Below, in pieces: positions 1 through 5,550 of a stretch of DNA of 5,722 nucleotides. Position 1 is the first letter of the stretch. Each line of letters starts with the position of its first letter. The notes under the pieces are model-generated. The model was not told where the DNA came from. It did not search any database and saw only the letters and a list, made by a program, of their open reading frames with translations. The stretch spans positions 1 to 5,722 of the forward strand of contig NZ_JACIYL010000229.1 in the NCBI RefSeq assembly GCF_014359955.1, read 5' to 3'. A program made the translations under genes and the position numbers. Source of the DNA: Thermogutta sp. Lineage in GTDB: Bacteria; Planctomycetota; Planctomycetia; Pirellulales; Thermoguttaceae.

Positions 1-77
1 CCGGAGGTGTGGCCGTGAAATTCGACCCGCAAAACGCACACAGCGTTCTGGGTCAACTTCGATACGGCCTGATCCAT
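1..77 (-). CDS. Possible start of a minus-strand gene running off the left edge
   Basis: An ATG at 77 opens a frame of 25 codons that leaves the window without a stop; the peptide begins MDQAVSKLTQNAVCV. I do not recognise it. In its favour, about 80% of codons end in G or C, as in the confident genes nearby, while the same frame upstream of the ATG (open from about 215) falls to roughly half. Against it, the sequence before the ATG (GGATAGGG) gives only a poorly spaced purine-rich ribosome site, and a plus-strand frame is also open here (position 3 to about 158), though with weaker codon bias. The real start could lie upstream in the same open frame. Treat as a tentative partial gene. Confidence 0.3.
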   Translation of the reverse strand, partial: MDQAVSKLTQNAVCVLRVEFHGHTS

Positions 78-130
78 CCCTATCCAACTTCCGAAAGCCG
101 GTCTCCACTGCCGAGCATTCTGAGAGTACC

Positions 131-157
131 AAAACACCCGACCGTAGATTCCGGATG
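131..157 (-). terminator. Weak candidate terminator downstream of the sigma operon
   Basis: Read on the minus strand, CATCCG (157-152) can pair with CGGGTG (140-135) across an 11-nt loop, and four T residues follow (134-131). The stem is six pairs including one G-U, so it is much weaker than a typical intrinsic terminator. It is the only stem-plus-T-tract I found downstream of the last confident gene, and it lies where coding-like codon bias fades. Confidence 0.2.
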
Positions 158-219
158 AGTCCCGACGCGCCCAGCGATAAGGATCTTCAGTGGTTGCTTG
201 GCCTTGACAATCGGGTTAT

Positions 220-378
220 CTAAGGTGACTGTCGCGACCTCCTCAGGTACCGTTGGTTCGGAGGACACTCCTGCAACCAGCGGGGAATCGCGCTGGTCAC
301 CGCGACACCTGCCGGCGACGGCCACATCATGTCGCAAGCCTCAGACCAGTGCCCGCCAGAACCATCCAGTACAGCCAT
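220..378 (-). CDS. Short ORF translationally coupled to the 75-aa gene, hypothetical
   Basis: The stop of the 75-aa gene and an ATG overlap in the pentamer TGATG (380-376), a classic coupling arrangement. The frame gives 52 residues, beginning MAVLDGSGGHWSEACDMM, before TAG at 222-220. About 70% of its codons end in G or C. I recognise no domain. A second minus-strand frame with a TTG start at 337, running to a stop at 82-80, overlaps it and has similar bias between about 337 and 195, so a longer gene broken by a frameshift is equally possible. No transmembrane segment or signal peptide is evident. It may be a real last gene of the operon, a decayed remnant, or chance. Confidence 0.3.
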   Translation of the reverse strand: MAVLDGSGGHWSEACDMMWPSPAGVAVTSAIPRWLQECPPNQRYLRRSRQSP

Positions 379-605
379 CAATCAGAAGTTGCGCGTTGCG
401 TCGTTTCTCGCTCCGCCCGACAAATAGGGCAGCGAGCCTCCTCCACGTGATACCGCACGTCGCGCAAGCTCACATCATCTGGATTGGCAAAATAGGCCGC
501 CAGTCGCTCCGGGCTGGGGCACATCGCGCCCAGTTCCGCGATGACCCACCGCACCACGTCGCCCAGGGTCTTCAATTCCGGTGCTTTACTTTCGCCTTCT
601 TTCAT
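378..605 (-). CDS. Small Cys/His protein, candidate zinc-binding anti-sigma factor
   Basis: A 75-aa soluble protein with no transmembrane segment. It contains C29-P, H53, C59 and C62, spaced C-x23-H-x5-C-x2-C, with RYHVEEARCPIC as the core. This recalls the zinc site of ZAS/zf-HC2 anti-sigma factors (classically H-x3-C-x2-C with an upstream ligand), but with two extra residues after the His. Short proteins of the type CPSxExLxAY...RxHVE...CPxC encoded just after sigma genes are, to my knowledge, common in planctomycetes. It begins 20 nt after the sigma-factor stop, so co-transcription is likely. The ATG at 605 was chosen because the longer upstream extension would overlap the sigma gene by nearly 100 nt. 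Its own ribosome site is weak, suggesting coupling to the sigma gene. Inferred role: cytoplasmic zinc-dependent partner that binds and restrains the sigma factor. Direct evidence is the Cys/His pattern and position only. Confidence 0.7.
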   Translation of the reverse strand: MKEGESKAPELKTLGDVVRWVIAELGAMCPSPERLAAYFANPDDVSLRDVRYHVEEARCPICRAERETTQRATSD

Positions 606-625
606 GATTGACTTTTCACAGAAAT

Positions 626-1243
626 TTACTGCCCTCCATACAAGGTGAGAAAAACGGAGCGTTCGACATCTCGTTCCGTAACGCGCTGTCGTACCCATTC
701 CCGAGCCTGGTGAAGCCACTGGTGAACACTCGCCGGAGGCACTCCCATGGCCTCGGCAATCTGGGCTGGACTTTGACCATGCAATGCCCGTTCATACGCC
801 TCTTTGATCGCCAATCGCTGGGGTCTTTTTTCGCACCAGCGGCAGAATTCCGCCAGGACATCGCTGAGGAGAAGCCCCTGCCGGCGACGCCGTTCCTGCT
901 CGATGGCATGTGTCGCCGGGGATGGTCCACTATCTTCTGGTTCGATCTTCTCGGGCATTTCCGAATCGGCGTCTTTTCTCATCGTGAGGCTGAAAAAAAC
1001 CCGCCGCTCCATTGACCGCAGACGATCGATGGCGCGACTGCGGACAAGCATCCGCAACCAGCTTTCGGAGTTTCTCGGAGCCTGAAAATCCGATGCCGGG
1101 ACCTTCGTCTGGAGTTCCAGCCAGATCTCCTGAAGCAGGTCGTCCACGTCGTGCACCAGGCGGGGAAAGGCTGTCCTGGCGAACCGTGCCAGCGCGGGCC
1201 GACAGCGCATAAATACATCGAGGAGTTCAGCCCCGTCCGTCAC
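626..1243 (-). CDS. ECF-type sigma-70 family RNA polymerase sigma factor
   Basis: A 205-aa protein with the two-domain ECF layout. Region 2 covers about residues 12-82, with the DDLLQEIWLEL helix (34-44) and the promoter-melting/-10 recognition helix AIDRLRSMERR (71-81). A charged linker with acidic and proline residues (about 90-115) follows. Region 4 covers about 118-190, ending in a helix-turn-helix (SPAQIAEAMGVPPASVHQWL, 158-177) for -35 contact. It would direct RNA polymerase to a dedicated set of promoters. The start is GTG at 1243, chosen because GGAGGTGAT (1254-1246) gives a near-perfect match to the 16S 3' end, with GGAGG six bases from the start. The gene lies 37 nt after the FHA gene and 20 nt before the Cys/His gene. 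Length is normal for ECF factors. No additional C-terminal domain is fused, so control presumably comes from neighbours. The ECF subgroup cannot be assigned by eye. Confidence 0.93.
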   Translation of the reverse strand: MTDGAELLDVFMRCRPALARFARTAFPRLVHDVDDLLQEIWLELQTKVPASDFQAPRNSESWLRMLVRSRAIDRLRSMERRVFFSLTMRKDADSEMPEKIEPEDSGPSPATHAIEQERRRRQGLLLSDVLAEFCRWCEKRPQRLAIKEAYERALHGQSPAQIAEAMGVPPASVHQWLHQAREWVRQRVTERDVERSVFLTLYGGQ

Positions 1244-1245
1244 CC

Positions 1246-1254
1246 ATCACCTCC
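1246..1254 (-). promoter_or_regulatory. Strong Shine-Dalgarno site fixing the GTG start of the sigma gene
   Basis: The minus strand reads GGAGGTGAT at 1254-1246, a nine-base complement to the anti-Shine-Dalgarno sequence. GGAGG ends six bases before GTG at 1243. A nearby ATG at 1247 lies in another frame and within the ribosome site, so GTG is the start. This is the strongest ribosome site in the operon, which suggests that sigma-factor translation is set independently of the FHA gene. Confidence 0.8.
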
Positions 1255-1280
1255 CCAAAGAGTAGTTCTCGTCGTCGCAA

Positions 1281-2633
1281 CTAACATTGGCGAAAGACCA
1301 CCGTCACCTGTTCGGGTTGGCTTGGCTCGGCCATCATCCGTCCCAAGCGCTCCGCCTCATCCCACTGGGCGTTGATAACAAGCCGACTGGGCAGATACAG
1401 GCAGCGATCGCTCGCAATCCATGTGACCCCGGGGATCTCAGCCCAGGCCGAGCCACCCTCAACATCCCAGTGTAAGCCCTCTTTCTCCCACCGCAAGATG
1501 AGGGCCTGACAGGGAAGGTCGCCACGAATGATATGGGCCGGTGCGTAAGGGCGAACCAGAAGTTCGTCCACCAAAAAAACGGCTCGCTTCAGTGTATCAC
1601 CGGTGCCGGGAACCACCACACTCCCCGTGGAATCGGGGAGCGCCTCCCAGACGGCAGTCAAGGAACCGCCGACGGGTAACCGAAACCGCCAGCGACATCT
1701 GTCCTCACCCAATTGCACCACGTTACCATCCGCCAGTCGGCACACATCGCGCACTGTGTGACCATCAACTTTGACAAGACAGGGCTCCCCGTATTTATCA
1801 CGACATGCCACGAGCTGCCAGCCCGATTTGTCCCGCAGGAGCGCTGCATGGCGACGATGAATGCGCCCCAAAATGGGCAAGTCGACTTCTTCCCGAGCCG
1901 CGCCCAGCACGATTTCCTGGCCCAGCAGAATCATACCCACCCCTTCCATCAGGATCCTTTCTGAGCGACCCCGTACTGGCCTGCCCCGGTCCCCTGCTAC
2001 GCGAGTGCCTCGGGCGGCCAAACGGGCCAGCTCCGCGGCAAGCCGCTTGATCTGTGGTGCCTCGGGTGCAATCTGCCGAGCCGTTTCCCAGTGATGCCGG
2101 GCAAGCCCTTCGTCCCCCTGCCCGACGGCCTCCTCGCAAGCTTGGACCGCCGCCCCGAACCGCCGTTCGCTAAGCCGAATTTCCTCGATTGCCGTCGCTA
2201 CTTCCCGCCCACCTTGCGTCTCCCATCTGGCCAGCAGCTCCAACGCCAAAGCAAATTCGCCGCTGCGTGCCAGCCGTCTGGCCTCACTCACCTGCTCGCG
2301 GACTTTTGCCTGTTCCTCAAGCCGGCGTTCCTCCTCCCGCTTTTTTTCAGCCAATGCCTGCATAGCGCGGTTTTGCAATGCCAGGGCATCGCCCTCCAAA
2401 GTGACGCACCGGCCGGCCACTTCAAGAGTTTTCGCGACAAGTTCCCACTGGCCCATCTCAGCCTCGCGGGTAGCCCGAGCCACAAGATTCTGTCCTACTT
2501 CCACCAGCAAATGCCGAACCGCTCGGTGCTCCCGGTTTTTCGATGTCAGCAGAACGCGCGCCGCCTCTTCCAGTTGGCCCTGCCGCAGGTAGTCGCGTGC
2601 AGCCTTGCATTCCAGTGGATCGAGCCAGCCCAT
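1281..2633 (-). CDS. Helical-repeat (TPR-like) and FHA domain protein
   Basis: A 450-aa protein without signal peptide or transmembrane segment, so probably cytoplasmic. Residues 8-205 are alpha-helical and look like degenerate TPR pairs (for example ARDYLRQGQLEEAARVLL), with a charged coiled-coil stretch near 95-120. Residues about 232-318 form an FHA domain: LG (243-244), GRIHRRHAALLRD (256-268), GW (271-272), the VDGHTV turn (289-294), LADGNVVQLG (300-309) and the closing RFRLP (316-320). FHA domains usually bind phosphothreonine; the normal Ser of the SxxH motif appears here as His259 while His262 remains, so phosphopeptide binding is uncertain. Residues about 345-425 are beta-rich and may be a second, degenerate FHA-like unit. 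The ATG at 2633 follows the previous stop by 15 nt, with only a weak AGGG ribosome site 10 bases upstream, suggesting translational coupling. Likely role: protein-interaction scaffold linking upstream envelope proteins to the sigma factor (inference). Confidence 0.85.
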   Translation of the reverse strand: MGWLDPLECKAARDYLRQGQLEEAARVLLTSKNREHRAVRHLLVEVGQNLVARATREAEMGQWELVAKTLEVAGRCVTLEGDALALQNRAMQALAEKKREEERRLEEQAKVREQVSEARRLARSGEFALALELLARWETQGGREVATAIEEIRLSERRFGAAVQACEEAVGQGDEGLARHHWETARQIAPEAPQIKRLAAELARLAARGTRVAGDRGRPVRGRSERILMEGVGMILLGQEIVLGAAREEVDLPILGRIHRRHAALLRDKSGWQLVACRDKYGEPCLVKVDGHTVRDVCRLADGNVVQLGEDRCRWRFRLPVGGSLTAVWEALPDSTGSVVVPGTGDTLKRAVFLVDELLVRPYAPAHIIRGDLPCQALILRWEKEGLHWDVEGGSAWAEIPGVTWIASDRCLYLPSRLVINAQWDEAERLGRMMAEPSQPEQVTVVFRQC

Positions 2634-2648
2634 CGCAGATTTACCCTA

Positions 2649-3320
2649 TCAACCAAGGAGCCACAAAGCAGTGATCCAGATCGCCGATGCCACGCAAGCC
2701 AGGAGCAGCATGACCATTGTGACGATCAACCCGCGATAATAACCCCGCGTCATCCGGTCGAGCCCCACCATGGCCACCACCGCCAGAACCGCGCTGGCAA
2801 TCGTTCCTGCCAATGCGAGGAGCCGTTTCTGCCAGTACCACGCCCGATAAGCTTTCAACCGGGCCGACCACTCGCTGAGCACAGAATAGGGGATCGTCAC
2901 AGTGATTTCCTGCTCTGCAGTCCAGCCATAGTCTTTGACGTCGGAAGTTTTCGTCACCTCTTGAGTCACGCCCGGCTGAGATGTGAGCCAGGCCCACTCC
3001 GTCATCACAGCCGACGATGACAGCTCAGCCCCCGCAAGTTCCCGCGCCATCTGACGGAGGACCTTGATGCGATTCTCGGTCGCTACTCGCTCCGCTTCAC
3101 TTTCGGCATCCGCCTGCGTCAGCCCCACACATCGCCCGGTAGTAATCACCAGTTGCCGCCCATCCGTCCGGGAGGATTTTTTCCCCTGGATAGGACGCGC
3201 GATATTTTGCTCGCCCTTGCCCGACGCTTCCACCGGAATCTCATCGCCGATCGCGACACCGACCAGAAACATCGGGCACCACAACGAGAGGACGAACAAA
3301 ACAGCCTTGCCGCTGGCCAT
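2649..3320 (-). CDS. Secreted/membrane protein with signal peptide and two C-terminal TM helices
   Basis: A 223-aa protein. Residues 1-25 form a signal peptide or first membrane helix (Lys at 5, then a hydrophobic run to GVAIG, cleavage plausible near 25). Residues about 26-160 are a polar domain expected outside the cytoplasm. Residues about 166-187 and 197-222 are membrane helices separated by a short basic loop (DRMTRGYYRG), so both C-terminal helices lie close to the end of the protein. The polar domain has a GRCVGLTQADAESEA helix with Ala at regular spacing and later a TVTIPYSV strand, faintly reminiscent of LPP20-type domains; that is a guess. The start ATG at 3320 is supported by GGAGG at 3331-3327, six bases upstream. 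It sits between the coiled-coil and FHA genes. I cannot assign a function; it could be a sensor or an anchor for the FHA protein. Confidence 0.75.
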   Translation of the reverse strand: MASGKAVLFVLSLWCPMFLVGVAIGDEIPVEASGKGEQNIARPIQGKKSSRTDGRQLVITTGRCVGLTQADAESEAERVATENRIKVLRQMARELAGAELSSSAVMTEWAWLTSQPGVTQEVTKTSDVKDYGWTAEQEITVTIPYSVLSEWSARLKAYRAWYWQKRLLALAGTIASAVLAVVAMVGLDRMTRGYYRGLIVTMVMLLLACVASAIWITALWLLG

Positions 3321-3416
3321 GGCGTTCCTCCCAAAGTTGTTTTATTTCGGAAAATCGGGCGACAGGGAACGCTCCTCTCGATCCCTGCCGCCCTCTGGAC
3401 ACTCACTCATCCAGTT

Positions 3417-4223
3417 TCACGTGCCCTGATTGACCTCCGCAGGCTTGTCGGCTTGATCTCCAAACATCGCGTCGAACCGCTCGGTGACCGGCCGGTCATC
3501 TACTTCCACAGGAATCTCACCCTGCGGATTCTGTTCGTGCTCAAGCATCCGCTGGGCCACCCGAATCCGCGTCTCGATCTCCTTCGCGAGTTCCTTCGCC
3601 CGCCCCAGCCGGGATTGATCGATCGCCACAGTTCCGACGGCCTGGCTTGCCTCCAGGGCCTTCAACTGGCCTGCCAGCGATTCGGCTTTGAGCTTGAGCT
3701 GGTCGTATTGCTGACGATAGGCGTCCACCTTTTTCTTGGCATTCTCCAGGTGACGCTGTCGCTCCGCCAGAAGTTGTTTTTTCGCCTCCAAATCAGCCTG
3801 GCGTATCTGATAGTTGTCCATACGCCGGGCAAGGTCCGCCTCCACCTCGCTCCGTTTATACACCTGTCCGGCGAATTGGTATTCGGATTTCCCCTGCCCC
3901 AGGGCCTCTCGCAGCTTTTTCATCTCGGCAAAGGCCTGCGCCTGCTCCTGTTCGATCCGTGCGATGTCTTGCTCAAGATTTTCCGTTTCCACTTCCAGTT
4001 GGGCGACCACCTGCATGTTACGCCGGATCTCGGGTTCCAGGTCCTTCAATTCGCCGTTGAGGCGTTCGAGGTCAAACGCAATCGGAGTCGCCTCGCGAAT
4101 GCCCTGCCCAACCTTCCGCCAACCGGTCTTGATGTAGCTCCACGTTGTGGCAACGCCCAAACTTCCCACCACCAGGATTCCCACTCCCGCCACAATCCAC
4201 CACGGTGTCTTGACTTGCAACAT
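3417..4223 (-). CDS. Membrane-anchored coiled-coil protein
   Basis: A 268-aa protein, first gene of the apparent operon. A single hydrophobic helix lies at residues 8-27 (WWIVAGVGILVVGSLGVATT), with a short N-terminus. After a linker that includes ATPIAFDLERL (45-55), residues about 50-110, 125-195 and 205-232 are long charged helices rich in Glu, Lys, Gln and Leu in heptad-like spacing, that is, coiled coils. The last 35 residues are acidic and probably disordered. From memory, planctomycetes carry similar proteins with the pattern TM, 'PIxFxLER', 'EIRRNM', then coiled coil, of unknown function; the layout also loosely resembles PspA-type or envelope-tether proteins. The start is supported by AAGAGGAG at 4239-4232, eight bases from the ATG, and the same frame has a TGA just upstream. 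The side of the membrane on which the coil lies cannot be decided. Confidence 0.85.
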   Translation of the reverse strand: MLQVKTPWWIVAGVGILVVGSLGVATTWSYIKTGWRKVGQGIREATPIAFDLERLNGELKDLEPEIRRNMQVVAQLEVETENLEQDIARIEQEQAQAFAEMKKLREALGQGKSEYQFAGQVYKRSEVEADLARRMDNYQIRQADLEAKKQLLAERQRHLENAKKKVDAYRQQYDQLKLKAESLAGQLKALEASQAVGTVAIDQSRLGRAKELAKEIETRIRVAQRMLEHEQNPQGEIPVEVDDRPVTERFDAMFGDQADKPAEVNQGT

Positions 4224-4296
4224 GGCTCACACTCCTCTTCTGATTAGCAACCAATTCGAGATCACAAAAACCCTCTTCGCCATCCTTGCCCATCAT
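4072..4296 (-). other. Leader ORF overlapping the start of the coiled-coil gene
   Basis: Tandem ATG codons at 4296-4291 lie eight bases after GGAGG (4309-4305), a good ribosome site. The frame runs 74 codons and overlaps the first 152 nt of the coiled-coil gene out of frame. The peptide beginning MMGKDGEEGFCDLEL is not recognisable and its overlapping part is most likely a shadow. It could be a leader peptide that lowers or couples expression of the operon, or a chance site. Confidence 0.25.
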
Positions 4297-4380
4297 TTGG
4301 TCGTCCTCCGTCTATCCTAATTGACGAACGACTGACCCGAATCTTGGAAAGAATTTTTTGGAGATTTCGCCACAAATCAC

Positions 4381-4409
4381 TTGACATATTCGCGTAGTCT
4401 CATTTTACC
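4381..4409 (+). promoter_or_regulatory. Perfect -35 box with poor -10, plus strand
   Basis: TTGACA at 4381-4386 matches the housekeeping -35 consensus exactly. At 17 nt spacing the -10 position reads TTTACC (4404-4409), only three of six matches. If used, it would give the RND gene a leader of nearly 300 nt and would lie back to back with the candidate operon promoter. Confidence 0.2.
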
Positions 4410-4429
4410 TGCGTGGAAACGCCAGTCCA
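4402..4429 (-). promoter_or_regulatory. Candidate promoter for the sigma-factor operon
   Basis: On the minus strand TGGACT (4429-4424, four of six matches to TTGACA) is followed by a 16-nt spacer and TAAAAT (4407-4402, five of six matches to TATAAT). Transcription would begin near 4395, giving a leader of about 170 nt that contains the short leader ORF. I found no convincing ECF-type promoter (GGAAC-like -35) that would indicate autoregulation by the encoded sigma factor. Confidence 0.3.
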
Positions 4430-4555
4430 TCGTATCCCAGCCGTGAGAGCCGAGCTCCCTCGGGAGTCGTAAGGTAAATTCACGAATTCCCCCTTCGGAT
4501 GCCTTGCGACGCAATGTGCGGGGACAATGGGTGAACGTCACATGCGGACTTCGCG

Positions 4556-4584
4556 TTGCCGCGAGAGAACAACGAAACTATATT
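4556..4584 (+). promoter_or_regulatory. Candidate promoter for the RND permease gene
   Basis: TTGCCG (4556-4561) and TATATT (4579-4584) are separated by exactly 17 nt. The -10 matches five of six consensus bases and the -35 four of six. Predicted transcription start is near 4591, about 105 nt before the ATG at 4698. This is the best housekeeping-type promoter I see on the plus strand. Confidence 0.4.
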
Positions 4585-4657
4585 CACTCAGATAGCGCGC
4601 CTCGCAGGACCTTTCGTTGCTCTGAGTTGTCGGCAGCGGAGTTCGATGGTCGGACGA

Positions 4658-4677
4658 GTTCGGTACTGGTGCCGAAC
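4658..4677. repeat. Inverted repeat just before the RND ribosome site
   Basis: GTTCGG (4658-4663) and CCGAAC (4672-4677) are perfect complements around an 8-nt centre, and the centre can extend the stem with a G-U and further pairs. A direct copy of GAGTTCG occurs 17 bp upstream (4639-4645 and 4656-4662). It ends nine bases before the AGGA of the RND gene. It could be a repressor operator, as TetR- or MarR-type regulators often flank RND genes, or an RNA hairpin affecting translation. No regulator gene is visible in the window. Confidence 0.35.
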
Positions 4678-4697
4678 CCTCGCACAGGACCAAGGTT

Positions 4698-5550
4698 ATG
4701 GACGAGAAGTCTTTTTTCGTGTTACGACATCGCAAAGCGATCCTATTCATTTCCGCTGCCCTGTGCGCTGCAGGAATCTATTGCGCCTACCACATGCCAT
4801 CCGCCGTGTTTCCCCAAACTGATTTTCCTCGCGTGGTCATTCTTATTGACAACGGTGTTATGCCGGCGGATGAAGTGATGGCGATGATCACCCGGCCAGT
4901 GGAAGAGGCCATGAAGAACATTCCTGGCACGGTTAACATCCGTTCCACAACAGGTCGGGGCTCCGCGGATATCAGCGTATTTTTCGACTGGTCCACGGAC
5001 ATGGAACGGGCGGAACTATACGTACTAGGGTGACTCGCCCAGATCCGCAGTCAATTACCGCCCTCGGCCGAGTTCTCCGTGCATCGCTTGACGTTTTCCG
5101 CTTTTCCGATCTTGGGCGTCAGCCTGACGGGTACCAGGCTCAACGTGATGCAGCCCTGGGAAATCGCGCGTTATGAACTCAGTCCCCGGCTGCTGCGAAT
5201 ACCGGGCGTGGCACAGGTCAAAATTGTGGGGGGCGTCAGCCTGAATATCACGTGCTGGTTGATACAGTGAAGCTGCAGGCGCTGCACCTGACTTTGAAAG
5301 AAGTCGTGGACGCCCTGGCAAATACGAACGAGCTTATCTCCAGTGGCATGCACGAGGAGAACCGGCAGCTCTATCTGACCGTGCTGGATAATCGGGTGCG
5401 GCAGCCCAAAGACTTGGGAGAGGTGGTCCTGGCCTGGCGGGACGGTAGTCCTGTTTATCTGCGGGAGGTGGCTGACGTGCGGCTTGGGGAGGCCCCCCAG
5501 TTCAACGTGGTTACCGCAGACGGCCGGCCTGCGGTGCTGATGAATATTTA
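4698..5550 (+). pseudogene. RND efflux permease (AcrB/HAE1/CusA superfamily), broken N-terminal part
   Basis: ATG at 4698 with AGGA (4686-4689) eight bases upstream opens an RND permease: first membrane helix (about residues 12-33), PSAVFPQTDFPRVVI, then the porter-domain hallmarks ADEVMAMITRPVEEAMKNIPG, STTGRGSADISVFFDW and, further on, LRIPGVAQVKIVGG and RQPEYHVLVD. Such pumps are proton-driven inner-membrane trimers of about 1,000-1,050 residues exporting drugs or metals through an adaptor and outer-membrane channel. Only about 284 codons are present. The frame is broken three times: TGA at 5031-5033 where the family expects a residue inside 'VLGxLAQIRSQLP'; a one-base loss in the G run 5228-5233, restored by one added G; and truncation at about 5550 by an insertion sequence. 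TAG at 5549-5551 is created at that junction. No adaptor gene lies upstream. Substrate cannot be predicted. Confidence 0.9.

Larger units (their letters stand above)
1..377. other. Region without a confident gene
   Basis: Three minus-strand frames each show a stretch of coding-like third-position bias in succession: the TGATG-coupled frame (378 to about 220), a second frame (about 337 to 195) and a third from 77 leftwards. None gives a recognisable protein, and plus-strand frames have weaker bias. This pattern fits either small real genes or a gene decaying by frameshifts. I see no RNA gene, insertion sequence or clear promoter here. Confidence 0.4.
4224..4697. other. Divergent intergenic region
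   Basis: This stretch separates the minus-strand operon from the plus-strand RND gene. It is richer in A and T than the genes, especially around 4335-4410, consistent with promoter DNA. It holds candidate promoters on both strands, the leader-ORF ribosome site, a compact near-palindrome (CTCCCTCGGGAG, 4456-4467) with no T-tract, and the inverted repeat at 4658-4677. No tRNA, riboswitch or additional gene is apparent. Confidence 0.6.

Noticed and set aside
308..889. CCTGCCGGCGACG present near 308-320 and again near 877-889
   Set aside because: Only two copies, one within the sigma gene; in GC-rich DNA this is probably chance.
2091..3020. Long plus-strand open frame (about 309 codons) opposite the FHA and TM genes
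   Set aside because: It is antisense to two well-supported genes with ribosome sites and domains; its translation is low-complexity and resembles no family.
3153..4247. Plus-strand open frame of 364 codons opposite the coiled-coil gene
   Set aside because: It mirrors a Glu/Lys/Gln-rich coiled coil, which naturally yields a Leu/Phe/Ser-rich antisense frame. It has no domain or ribosome site and spans two minus-strand genes.
4451..4469. Near-palindrome CTCCCTCGGGAG with flanking CGA/TCG as a terminator
   Set aside because: The central loop is only two bases unless pairs open, and no T-tract follows on either strand.
4504..4878. Plus-strand ORF of 124 codons overlapping the RND start
   Set aside because: It covers promoter DNA and runs out of frame into the RND coding sequence; the translation shows no recognisable protein.
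5031..5033. Selenocysteine or programmed readthrough at the RND TGA
   Set aside because: RND permeases are not selenoproteins, no convincing insertion hairpin follows, and two further lesions show the gene is dead.
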